Source of the DNA: an uncultured Oscillospiraceae bacterium
GTDB lineage: Bacteria; Bacillota; Clostridia; Oscillospirales; Acutalibacteraceae
Direction of reading: 5' to 3'
Length of the DNA: 64,000 nucleotides
Assembly (NCBI GenBank): GCA_958366985.1
Contig: CATXDC010000014.1
Location: 17,057-81,056 of the forward strand
Below the pieces are notes generated by a model. The model ran no database searches. It was not told where the DNA came from and worked only from the letters and a program-made list of their open reading frames with translations. Shown here piece after piece: positions 17,533 through 25,332 of the stretch. Numbering within the stretch: the first letter of the stretch is position 1; each line of letters opens with the position of its first letter. Made by a program: the position numbers and the translations under genes.

Positions 17533-18849
17533 TTACTCTTCGCCCTTTATCCAGTCAAGGGTGAATTTTACAAAGTCTATCTGACGGCACTCCAAATCAG
17601 GCTCATACATTGCTCCGATTGTGCCGTCGGGAAGCTGTGCAAGGGTGCTGTAAACAAAGGGGCCTTCCTTAATCTGTCTTGAGTATTTGAATGTTTCTCC
17701 TCCGTCCTCAGAAAGGCGCACCACTCCGTTTTCCCTCGCCTTTTTGCTGGCGGGATTAAGGAAAACTACATAAGGCTTATCCATATTTTGCAGAGCAATA
17801 ACGGACATCTGACAGATGCACTGGGGCAGATTCTCATCATGGTGGAAATTCTCCCAGCTTTCTCCGCCGTTGTAACTATATGCCACCGCAACACTTCTCT
17901 TGGAGCTGTGATTACGCATAAAGTATTTTAATACTCCGTCCTTTTGCTCAATGAGCTGGGACTCTGTAAGCATAAACGGCTCAAATGTCCACATATGATT
18001 TGCCTTGACCGGACCTATCTTTCTTGTGGTATTGGGAGATTTACCCATATGCCATGTTTTACCCATATCATCACTGTAAATGCAGGTGCATGAAAGAGTG
18101 AGCAGCTTTTTATGAGTTCCGTAATAAATAGGACAAACTATTCTTCCCTTATATTTACCCTGTTTTACAACAATTCCCACACCGGGGCCGGGGCCTATAA
18201 AGCTCATAAACTTTTTCTTGATACCGAGATTAAGTGACACCGGCTTTGACCATGTAAGTCCCTCGTCGTCACTGTGACAAATCATAAGCCATGCTGTATT
18301 TACAATTTTAAATTCTTCACCTATATGTATATTGCAGATAAATTCACCGTTTTTGGATACATTTCCCTTTTCATCAACGGCATATTCGGTTTTCTCATTT
18401 GAGTTTTTGTAAAGATATCCGTTTTTGAGAACGTATTTATCCTTGCCTTTTCTTCCGAGGACAATAAGGTTTCCCTCTTTATCCTCACCGGTGGAACACT
18501 CACAGTTGAGAATACCAACACCTGACGGAGTGGAACAGTAAAGCATATATATTCGGTTGATTTCTTCAACATAAACCATACACGGATCAATTGCAGCGGA
18601 AGAGGTTTCCTTTGATGTACCGTGCTCCTCTACGGCCAATATAAATTCCTGCCATGTTTCACCGCTGTCGGTGCTTCGGCGTATAACCTTGTCTATTCTG
18701 TTGGGATTGTCCTGACCTGTAAAATATCTTGCGTCGGCACAGGCGACAACTACTCCGCTTTTTGTAACAACCATTGACGGGATTCTATAATTTTCGGATG
18801 GTCCACCCAGTCCCGGTCCGAAAACTGTAAACGGCTTAGAAATACTCAT
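17533..18849 (-). CDS. Exo-alpha-sialidase (GH33, BNR/Asp-box)
   Basis: This enzyme removes terminal sialic acid from glycans. The arginine-triad RIP motif is at residues 22-24 (YRIPSM), and five Asp-box copies (S-x-D-x-G-x-T-W type: STDSGETW, SDDEGLTW, SDDMGKTW, SYNGGESW, SEDGGETF) mark the six-bladed propeller. The C-terminal VYSTLAQLPDGTIGAMYE carries the catalytic Tyr and a conserved Glu. About 438 residues with an inserted segment (roughly 115-185), as in several sialidases. There is no signal peptide, so it either works inside the cell on imported sialyl-oligosaccharides or leaves by another route. AGGAGG precedes the ATG. It lies 14 bases after an EFR1 gene in one operon. No nan genes are visible nearby. 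Confidence 0.88.
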   Translation of the reverse strand: MSISKPFTVFGPGLGGPSENYRIPSMVVTKSGVVVACADARYFTGQDNPNRIDKVIRRSTDSGETWQEFILAVEEHGTSKETSSAAIDPCMVYVEEINRIYMLYCSTPSGVGILNCECSTGEDKEGNLIVLGRKGKDKYVLKNGYLYKNSNEKTEYAVDEKGNVSKNGEFICNIHIGEEFKIVNTAWLMICHSDDEGLTWSKPVSLNLGIKKKFMSFIGPGPGVGIVVKQGKYKGRIVCPIYYGTHKKLLTLSCTCIYSDDMGKTWHMGKSPNTTRKIGPVKANHMWTFEPFMLTESQLIEQKDGVLKYFMRNHSSKRSVAVAYSYNGGESWENFHHDENLPQCICQMSVIALQNMDKPYVVFLNPASKKARENGVVRLSEDGGETFKYSRQIKEGPFVYSTLAQLPDGTIGAMYEPDLECRQIDFVKFTLDWIKGEE

Positions 18850-18863
18850 TTTATCCTCCTGAT

Positions 18864-19607
18864 TTAAATAAAATACTCATTATCTTTTCGTCTTGAGAAG
18901 TTTTCCTCAAGTCGCTTTGTAACAGCTGAAAAATCCATTTTACGACATGATACGGGACATACATATAAACACTTTGTGCATCTTATGCAGAGCTTTTCAT
19001 CGGCTTTAAAATTCGTATTGCTGATAGCCCCCACAGGACATGAATCAGCGCATTTGCCGCATTTTATGCAGTTTTCGTCCGGTACAGGAACATTGCCATT
19101 CATCTTCCATTCTTTATAAGGAAAATTTCCTTTGACGGTTATTCCCGACAAATCGCCTGTGCGGAGCTTTTCGTTAATTTTCTCAGCAAAGCCTTTCATC
19201 TCTTCAATATCCTTTTCATCGGGACGGTCTTTGCCCAGCACCTCGGAATAAACATGAGGTATTACAAGGGCACAGGCTCCTATGCATTTAAAGCCCTGAG
19301 ACTCTACTTTATCCTTTAACTCTAAAAGTGCGTCATCATAGTCACGGTTTCCGAAACAGGAACATACAACACATGGTGTATCTTCACCGAAAATATTCGA
19401 AAACAGTCCCTCAACAGGCGGGATTCTTCCGCCGTATACAGGAGAACCGATTATTACAAAGTCATCGCTTTTAAACTCTGTTTTTTTCTCTCTTTCCTTC
19501 AATGAGCAAAGGTCTATTTCTTTAAAATCTCTTCCCAGAAGTTCGCCGAGCTTTCTCATAGCGTTAAGGCTTTTTCCTGTTGGACTGAATGATACTATGT
19601 AATTCAA
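18864..19607 (-). CDS. EFR1-type protein: flavodoxin domain plus two [4Fe-4S] clusters
   Basis: The N-terminal half is flavodoxin-like, with SPTGKSLNAMRKL as phosphate loop and GSPVYGGRIPP as second FMN loop. The C-terminal part has two cluster motifs, CIKCGKCADSCPVGAI and CIRCTKCLYVCPVSCR. It should pass electrons between FMN and iron-sulfur centres in the cytoplasm; the partner is unknown. I prefer a TTG start at 19607 (MNYIVSFSPTGKS, matching the family's short N-terminus) because GGAG lies 9 bases upstream; the ATG at 19616 directly abuts that RBS. It is the first gene of an operon with the sialidase, an unexpected pairing. Confidence 0.8.
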   Translation of the reverse strand: MNYIVSFSPTGKSLNAMRKLGELLGRDFKEIDLCSLKEREKKTEFKSDDFVIIGSPVYGGRIPPVEGLFSNIFGEDTPCVVCSCFGNRDYDDALLELKDKVESQGFKCIGACALVIPHVYSEVLGKDRPDEKDIEEMKGFAEKINEKLRTGDLSGITVKGNFPYKEWKMNGNVPVPDENCIKCGKCADSCPVGAISNTNFKADEKLCIRCTKCLYVCPVSCRKMDFSAVTKRLEENFSRRKDNEYFI

Positions 19608-19651
19608 AAAAGTCATCTCCAAAATTCTGTTTATAAAATTTCATTTACAAT

Positions 19652-19680
19652 ATAATGAATTATTAGCTGTTGTTTGTCAA
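19652..19680 (-). promoter_or_regulatory. Promoter of the EFR1-sialidase operon
   Basis: Minus-strand TTGACA (19680-19675), a 17-base spacer and CATTAT (19657-19652). Confidence 0.6.
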
Positions 19681-19737
19681 GGTTTTAAAACTTCATTTTA
19701 ACAGGATATTTTTCCATACTTGCCGCTTTGTAAAATA

Positions 19738-20340
19738 TCAAAGCTTTTTTGCAATCACCAGCAAATCCCTGTCCCCTGTGGTCTCCTCTATATAATTCTC
19801 AATAAATGACAAAATTTCAAAACCGTTTTCTTTGAGCAAACTCTTTATTCTCTCACCGTCTATGGCGCTGTTATAAAACTTTTCGCCGAACATTTCACTG
19901 ATAATTTCACCGTCTGTCCTTCCGTGAGTAAAAAGCAGCATACCGCCGCTTTCCATTAATGATGATAAATTTCCATATATATCCTCCTGCCGGTCATGCT
20001 CAATATGCCAAAGTGAATCAAAGGCAATTACAGCTGAGAATTTTTTATCAGTATGGAAATTCAGAATGTCTTCTGTAAAAAATTCGGCATTGGGCAATTT
20101 CAGGCTTTCAGCTCTTTTTATCATCTCTTCAGAAACATCAACTCCGGTGACAGAAAATCCGTTCTCTACGAGATAAGCCGCAATGGGATAACCGGTTCCG
20201 CAGCCTACATCTAAAACACTGCAACCCGGTTCCAGCAACTGAGTAAAATCCACAATGCATTTATTTACTTTTCTCTTGCCGCAAAAATCACTCCATTGAT
20301 CACAGATTTTATTGTAGGAATCTCTTACATACTTTACCAC
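19738..20340 (-). CDS. Class I SAM-dependent methyltransferase
   Basis: A 200-residue cytoplasmic protein with motif I VLDVGCGTGYPIAAYL (near residues 41-56), an acidic ribose contact GVDVSEEMI and the motif FSAVIAFDSLWHIEH. This is the Methyltransf_11/25 type; the target molecule cannot be told. The start appears to be GTG at 20340 with AAGGCGGGG upstream. It is a lone gene. Confidence 0.85.
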   Translation of the reverse strand: MVKYVRDSYNKICDQWSDFCGKRKVNKCIVDFTQLLEPGCSVLDVGCGTGYPIAAYLVENGFSVTGVDVSEEMIKRAESLKLPNAEFFTEDILNFHTDKKFSAVIAFDSLWHIEHDRQEDIYGNLSSLMESGGMLLFTHGRTDGEIISEMFGEKFYNSAIDGERIKSLLKENGFEILSFIENYIEETTGDRDLLVIAKKL

Positions 20341-20412
20341 AGCATACCCCGCCTTGCTATTAAATCATATATTTACTATATCATAACATTTCAGTGTATT
20401 CTACCGTAACGG

Positions 20413-20445
20413 CAAAAAAGAGGACACCCTTTCGGATGTCCTCTT
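20413..20445 (-). terminator. Terminator of the Fe-alcohol dehydrogenase gene
   Basis: Minus strand: AAGAGGACA / TGTCCTCTT arms (20437-20445 and 20419-20427) followed by six T residues. Confidence 0.9.
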
Positions 20446-20458
20446 CCAATTTGTACCT

Positions 20459-21622
20459 TTAGAAATCTACCTCTTCGCCATAGTAGATAGCTGTGAAGAG
20501 CTTCTCCATTTCCTCCTGAGTGGGAACTCTGGGGTTGGAGCCTGTGCATGCATCGCCGATTGCATTTTCTGCAATAGCGGAAAGCTTTTCTTTAAACTCT
20601 TCCTCAACAATACCGAAATCTTTAAGTGTCTTGGGTATTCCGAGTTTAACATTGTACTCGTCTATTCTGCGGCAAAGAGCCTCTACGCCGTCAAGACCCA
20701 GTGCATTTGCAATGTCCTCATAACGCTTTGCGGCGTCCATGACTTTCGCATTATATTTGATAACATAAGGAAGATAAATTGCGTTTGCGCATCCGTGAGG
20801 AATATGGCCTGTGCTGAAAGCTGCGCCTGTCTTGTGAGCCATTGAATGAACTATGCCGAGAAGGGCATTTGAGAATGCCATTCCTGCAAGACACTGTGCA
20901 TAGTGCATCTGCTCTCTGGCTGCCATGCATCCGTCGAATGATGCGGGGAGATACTGCATAACCATCTGAATTGCCTTTATGGCAAGAGGATCGGTAAAGG
21001 GTGAATGAACTGTTGATACATAAGCCTCAATTGCGTGGGTAAGAGCATCCATACCTGTGTGAGCAACAAGCTTCGGAGGCATTGTCTCTGCAAGGTCGGG
21101 ATCTACAATTGCAACATCGGGTGTAATATTAAAGTCGGCAAGAGGATATTTAATACCTTTCTGATAGTCAGTAATAACGGAGAAAGCCGTTACCTCTGTT
21201 GCTGTACCTGAGGTTGAGGGTATAGCAAGGAAGCGTGCCTTCTGTCTGAGAGTCGGGAATCCGAAAGGAACACACAAATCCTCAAATTTAACATCGGGAT
21301 ATTCATAGAAAGCCCACATTGCCTTTGCCGCATCAATGGGGGAACCTCCTCCGATTGCAACAATCCAGTCGGGCTCAAACTCTCTCATAACAGCAGCGCC
21401 CTTCATTACTGTCTCAACAGACGGATCGGGCTCTACACCTTCAAAAAGTTTGGTTTCTATTCCAGCGGCATTAAGGTTTTCAACTACCTTATCCAAAAAT
21501 CCGAAACGCTTCATTGAGCCGCCGCCAACAACTACAATTGCTTTCTTGCCGGTAAGATTTTTAAGTTCATCAATTGTACCTTTTCCAAAATAGATATCTC
21601 TGGGTAATGTAAAACGAGCCAT
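20459..21622 (-). CDS. Iron-containing alcohol dehydrogenase
   Basis: A group III (Fe-ADH) dehydrogenase of 387 residues, normal length. The nucleotide-binding GGGSPIDAAK is at about residue 95, and the metal site is built by the Asp in the STSGTATEVT..DPDLAE region and by His residues of GMDALTHAIEAY, GIVHSMAHKTG and GHIPHGCANAI. It interconverts an aldehyde and an alcohol with NAD(P)H; clostridial butanol dehydrogenases look similar, but the substrate is not fixed. It is a single gene with its own promoter and terminator and is clearly distinct from the FucO homologue at 53877-55025. Confidence 0.9.
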   Translation of the reverse strand: MARFTLPRDIYFGKGTIDELKNLTGKKAIVVVGGGSMKRFGFLDKVVENLNAAGIETKLFEGVEPDPSVETVMKGAAVMREFEPDWIVAIGGGSPIDAAKAMWAFYEYPDVKFEDLCVPFGFPTLRQKARFLAIPSTSGTATEVTAFSVITDYQKGIKYPLADFNITPDVAIVDPDLAETMPPKLVAHTGMDALTHAIEAYVSTVHSPFTDPLAIKAIQMVMQYLPASFDGCMAAREQMHYAQCLAGMAFSNALLGIVHSMAHKTGAAFSTGHIPHGCANAIYLPYVIKYNAKVMDAAKRYEDIANALGLDGVEALCRRIDEYNVKLGIPKTLKDFGIVEEEFKEKLSAIAENAIGDACTGSNPRVPTQEEMEKLFTAIYYGEEVDF

Positions 21623-21690
21623 TGGAATAACCTCCCACTGTTTTAGTAAAATATGTGCAGCAACAACATTTTTATCGTTGCTACGCCATT

Positions 21691-21719
21691 ATTTTAATAC
21701 AATTCTACCCATAAATCAA
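21691..21719 (-). promoter_or_regulatory. Promoter of the Fe-alcohol dehydrogenase gene
   Basis: Minus-strand TTGATT (21719-21714), a 17-base spacer and TAAAAT (21696-21691). Confidence 0.65.
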
Positions 21720-21825
21720 TATCATTATCGCAATTTCGTTAAACTTTTAACATTTTAAAGTCAGTTAACTTGTACGTATTAATGCACTAAATCATAAATT
21801 CATATTTATGTTTATTCTCAAAAAA

Positions 21826-24183
21826 TCATGCTAAATTTGCAAGTTCGGAATATTTTTTGTCCAAAGCTTTTATTTTAGCATTTTTGCTGTAACCCTTTTG
21901 TGTATACAGCTTTTTGTATCCGAGGCTGTTGCTTCTACCGGCAACATATACTCTGTTGGAAACTGCTTCTCTGAGAAGTGCATCAAAGGCAGCAGACTCT
22001 TCACTGCTCATATCCTTTTGAGCAAACTGATTGAGGAGCTCAACATATTTTGAAAGTTCAAGAAGATTTTCCTTTGCCTTCGTAAGTTCCTTTTCAGCCT
22101 TTTTGATTTCCTTTTCAGTATATGTTCCCTCAGAAACCATAATTTTCGCCTTTTCGAGAGCTGCATTATATTTAAGCAAGCTGTACTCGTTATAAATACC
22201 GTCGGCAGTATCGATCTGCTCATTAATCAAAGCGGAAAGCTTCTGTGTTGACGCACCTGTTTTCTCCCTTGTAAAAGCGGTGAAGCCGCTTCTTTCCGTA
22301 CCTGTGAAAACTTTATCCGATTTATCAAGTTTCACGGAAAAATCTACAATTCCGTTGTGCTGTATTGTAAGGGTCAGCGTCTTTGTCTTATCATCCCACT
22401 GCTCGTCAACTAAATAAGGACGGTTCTGATACCCTTTGCCGTCGGCGGAATTATTCCACTGTATACTTGGTTTTCCTCCGTTAAGAGTGCCTTTAACAGT
22501 AATAACAGTTGTACGCTTTACGCTGTCGTCAGCATTAATTGGACTTCCGTCTTCTCCCAGCACAAGATAATCGCCGCAGATTTCCACCCAGCTTTTCTGC
22601 TGCAAAAGCTCATCTGTTATTCCCTCAACCATTTTACGTTTATCGGTGCGGTAATTTGAAAGATAAAAATCGAGGCTGTCTTTCTTTTCGGTAATTATTG
22701 CCGAAGTGTGCTCCCCTGCTGAAATAGTTACCTTTTCGGCAGATGAAATAACAGGTGCAAACTCAGCAGATTTTGTTTTCCTCTGATTTTCGGAGTTATT
22801 TATGAAATACCATTTATCAGACATACGCTTGAGATAAGTATCGCTATTTGACTTTGTGTAGAACTTATCGTAAAATTCCTGCTTTTCCTCTGTGTTCACA
22901 ATAGTAACTTTGTTATCCTCAAAAACTTTCAGTTCATCATTGCGAAGATTTTCCGGAAGAAGAGGAATTATTCCATATGTTCCGTTTGCAGGATAGAGAT
23001 TTGACTCATCATAATTATACTGGAACTCAGGATAATTATCGTATCCCATAACTGCCACGGGAGTATCTCTGAAAACCTCTTCCTTCGAGGGAATAGAGAT
23101 CTGACCGCTGATTACTCTGTCAAGAAGTGGTGATATTCCGTATTCATATCCGCCCACGGGAACTCCGCCTACGGAAGTCGAGAAATTGGGAGCTTCAGCT
23201 TTGAAGCAGGTTCCTCCTGCCGACATTACAAGCATCATGGACTGGACATACATATTTTCCGGGAAATTTACTATCATATCCCACTCGTTATCCACAAGCT
23301 CATCATATTCTCCGAAAAGGGATTTTTTATCCCCGTCTACCTGCCAGTGCCACCAGTCGGAAGCGACTCCCCAGTTACCTACAAGTCCTGCAAGCCACAG
23401 TCCCTGCATACATGCGTAAGTAGTAGGCTTGCCGAAAGATTCCTTATTCAAAAGACAGATATATTTGCTGTTTTCTTTGAATGTACTGTAAAATGCTTCA
23501 TTGGTTTCAAACCATTCGAGAATCATACCGCTGTCATAATTCATATTTGTATCTGTCCAGAAGAAAAATGCTCCGTATTTTGCACAAAGCTTTACACAAT
23601 CAATTATGTACTGGGAATTGTTGCTCTCCACTTCTCCTCGCCAGATTACGGAGTTATATAGCTCCGCTCCGTTAAGGCCGTAAAAATATTCATGCTTTTG
23701 TGCAAACCGCTCTTCAAGATAGGCTATGGGAAGCCTTTCTTCAGGTGCAATTTCACCGTTTACATTTTGAATTGCATAGGGTATTTTATTCTCTTCGCAT
23801 TTATCCGCCGTTTCCTCAAGGAATTTCAGGCTGCCTTCACTGCCCGGTAAAAGCGTATGTCCCGGAATTATCAGCAAAACCGTATATGGCTTCTGATTTT
23901 CCGGTATGGATGACCACAGTTCCTCTACAGGTTCATTGCCGTAATAATTCAGAAGATTCAGCGGATGCTTATTATCTATAACTCTTTTAGGTTCTTTTTT
24001 ACCGTTAAGATTTACAGGTGTAAAATTTTTCATAATCACGCTTTGCTGCTGTGCCGAAATCGGTTTCTCTGCTGCGGGAAACTGTGTGTTTTTAATCAAG
24101 GCAACTGCCGCACCTACAATTCCCGATACGGCAACCACAGCTGCAGCTGCAATCAAACAGATTTTCAAAGTTCTTTTTTTCAA
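21826..24183 (-). CDS. Surface-anchored GH98-like endo-beta-galactosidase with a C-terminal FIVAR-like module
   Basis: A 785-residue protein. Residues about 7-30 are a hydrophobic signal-anchor after a Lys/Arg start. The main domain (about 60-470) has PLNLLNYYGNEPV, LLIIPGHTLLPG, GLNGAELYNS, LEWFETNEAFY and MQGLWLAGLVGNWGVASDWW, which I recognise as the glycoside hydrolase family 98 pattern; known members cut blood-group A/B glycans. A second beta-rich region (about 480-640) would be the GH98 C-terminal part. Residues about 645-705 (INEQIDTADGIYNEYSLLKY onward) look like a helical FIVAR module, common in surface glycosidases. There is no LPXTG sorting motif. The start is TTG 24183 with GAGGGGG upstream. 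Activity and the exact family need a domain search. Confidence 0.65.
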   Translation of the reverse strand: MKKRTLKICLIAAAAVVAVSGIVGAAVALIKNTQFPAAEKPISAQQQSVIMKNFTPVNLNGKKEPKRVIDNKHPLNLLNYYGNEPVEELWSSIPENQKPYTVLLIIPGHTLLPGSEGSLKFLEETADKCEENKIPYAIQNVNGEIAPEERLPIAYLEERFAQKHEYFYGLNGAELYNSVIWRGEVESNNSQYIIDCVKLCAKYGAFFFWTDTNMNYDSGMILEWFETNEAFYSTFKENSKYICLLNKESFGKPTTYACMQGLWLAGLVGNWGVASDWWHWQVDGDKKSLFGEYDELVDNEWDMIVNFPENMYVQSMMLVMSAGGTCFKAEAPNFSTSVGGVPVGGYEYGISPLLDRVISGQISIPSKEEVFRDTPVAVMGYDNYPEFQYNYDESNLYPANGTYGIIPLLPENLRNDELKVFEDNKVTIVNTEEKQEFYDKFYTKSNSDTYLKRMSDKWYFINNSENQRKTKSAEFAPVISSAEKVTISAGEHTSAIITEKKDSLDFYLSNYRTDKRKMVEGITDELLQQKSWVEICGDYLVLGEDGSPINADDSVKRTTVITVKGTLNGGKPSIQWNNSADGKGYQNRPYLVDEQWDDKTKTLTLTIQHNGIVDFSVKLDKSDKVFTGTERSGFTAFTREKTGASTQKLSALINEQIDTADGIYNEYSLLKYNAALEKAKIMVSEGTYTEKEIKKAEKELTKAKENLLELSKYVELLNQFAQKDMSSEESAAFDALLREAVSNRVYVAGRSNSLGYKKLYTQKGYSKNAKIKALDKKYSELANLA

Positions 24184-24229
24184 AATAATGCCCCCTCTTT
24201 AAAAGCATAATATACTCAATTTTGAAGAC

Positions 24230-24257
24230 ATTATATCATGTGTACTATAATAAGCAA
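24230..24257 (-). promoter_or_regulatory. Promoter of the GH98-like gene
   Basis: Minus-strand TTGCTT (24257-24252), a 16-base spacer and a perfect TATAAT (24235-24230). It lies downstream of the RNA terminator, so the gene does not depend on read-through of the RNA. Confidence 0.65.
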
Positions 24258-24308
24258 TATTATAAAAGAAATATATGTATTTTCCTCAAAATCTGCTTAA
24301 AAAACAAC

Positions 24309-24339
24309 AAAAAAAAGGCAGGCCCCGTAAGGTCCTGCC
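24309..24339 (-). terminator. Terminator ending the small RNA candidate
   Basis: Minus strand: GGCAGG / CCTGCC arms (24339-24334 and 24322-24317), extendable by inner GG/CC pairs, then eight T residues. Confidence 0.9.
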
Positions 24340-24567
24340 GGCTAATGCGGCTCCTGCTGTCTGACAGGAAAGCTGAAACCACAACCGCCGACTCTGTGCG
24401 ACACTCCGGAGAAACATGGATATTTAATCCAGTTTGCTGCTCTTAAAGCGTCAAAAATCAACACCTAACACCAATACGCATCATAAATACATATTGCTTC
24501 CCTGTGTCAGCTGCTGCCTCCTTTGATACTGAAGAGGGCTCTACCTGTGGGTTCTAACCAAACCGCT
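24309..24567 (-). ncRNA. Candidate structured small RNA of unknown class, about 255 nt
   Basis: This gap holds no gene but has clear RNA structure on the minus strand. A 12-bp long-range helix joins 24497-24510 (5' arm, with a 2-nt bulge) to 24361-24372 (3' arm). Inside it are hairpins at 24472-24496 (CAATACG / CATATTG), 24439-24449 and 24417-24431 (TGGAT / ATCCA), plus a CTCCGGAG palindrome. It ends in a strong intrinsic terminator, and a promoter-like pair lies upstream, so it looks like a free-standing RNA. I could not match it to 6S, tmRNA, RNase P, SRP RNA, cobalamin, c-di-GMP or T-box patterns. The 5' end is an estimate. A leader or attenuator is less likely because the GH98-like gene has its own promoter after the terminator. 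Confidence 0.55.
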
Positions 24568-24606
24568 TATTTAACTGTGACTTTAGTTTACATCAAATTT
24601 TGATAC
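24568..24606 (-). promoter_or_regulatory. Putative promoter of the small RNA, overlapped by a palindrome
   Basis: Minus-strand TTGATG (24596-24591), a 17-base spacer and TAAATA (24573-24568). The palindrome ATCAAATTTTGAT (24592-24604) covers the -35 box; the 15-mer ATCAAATTTTGATAC also occurs downstream of the alpha-galactosidase promoter at 48270-48284. Confidence 0.4.
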
Positions 24607-24611
24607 AAAGA

Positions 24612-24649
24612 AATATCTCAATCTCTTTTTTTGATGAGATTGAGATATT
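24612..24649 (-). terminator. Hairpin terminator of the symporter/two-component operon
   Basis: A perfect 14-bp stem AATATCTCAATCTC / GAGATTGAGATATT with a 10-nt loop lies 15 bases beyond the response-regulator stop. The U-tract is weak (TTTCTTTG). Confidence 0.7.
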
Positions 24650-24663
24650 ATATTGAGATTTTT

Positions 24664-25332
24664 TTATGTTTCTTTAAGCTGATAGCCTCTGCCTCGCTTG
24701 AGTTCTATTGAATATCCGGTTCCTGTAAGCTTTTTTCTTAAACTGTAAATGTGATTGTGTACGGTGCTTAAATCATCGCCGCCGTCTATATTCCATACAG
24801 CGGAATATATTTCTTCTGCTGAAAGATAATAATCCCTGTTTTTATTAAGAAGCTCCAACACCGCATATTCCTTCGGCTTTAGCATAAGGTCCTTGCCGTT
24901 GTAAAAAGCCTGATTTGAAAGACTGTTAAAAGTCAAGCCCTCCGGATTTGTCTCTTCCTGTTCCATATTTCCTCTGCGCATAAGAGCTTGTATTCTCAAA
25001 ATCAGCTCATCCATAATATACGGCTTTGCAAGATAATCATCGCCGCCGGCTCTGAGCCCTTCTACAATATCTTCCTTTGTGCCCAATGCACTCAGGAACA
25101 GAATACGCACTCCGCTTTTGCCCCTGAGCTCCCGGCAATAATCAAGGCTGTTGCCGTCAGGAAGCATTATATCCATTACTACTAAATCAGGCGATGCGTT
25201 TTCCACCAGCTCTTTGCCCTTTTTAAGAGTTCTTGCCTCAATGACACTGTATCCCTCAAGTTCAAGCATTATTCTGTTTGCAGATGCAATATCGGGATCA
25301 TCTTCAATAAGCAATATCAGATTTTTGCTCAT
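24664..25332 (-). CDS. OmpR/PhoB-type response regulator
   Basis: A 222-residue regulator. The receiver domain has the acidic pair in LLIEDDPDI, the phospho-acceptor Asp in LVVMDIMLPDGNS, and the conserved Lys in YLAKPYI; the C-terminal winged-helix domain ends in LKRGRGYQLKE, typical of Trans_reg_C. The start ATG at 25332 (MSKNLILL) has AAGGAGG upstream. It overlaps the kinase gene by 29 bases, so the two are translationally linked. It should act as a phosphorylation-dependent transcription factor for the cognate kinase; its targets are unknown but may include the neighbouring symporter and GH98-like gene. Confidence 0.93.
   Translation of the reverse strand: MSKNLILLIEDDPDIASANRIMLELEGYSVIEARTLKKGKELVENASPDLVVMDIMLPDGNSLDYCRELRGKSGVRILFLSALGTKEDIVEGLRAGGDDYLAKPYIMDELILRIQALMRRGNMEQEETNPEGLTFNSLSNQAFYNGKDLMLKPKEYAVLELLNKNRDYYLSAEEIYSAVWNIDGGDDLSTVHNHIYSLRKKLTGTGYSIELKRGRGYQLKET

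Noticed and set aside
24309..24567. Cobalamin riboswitch, T-box, c-di-GMP riboswitch, tmRNA or RNase P in the gap
   Set aside because: None of the hallmark sequences (B12 box, TGGNACCGCG, GAGGAAAGTCC, tRNA-like CCA end) is present, so I left the RNA unassigned.
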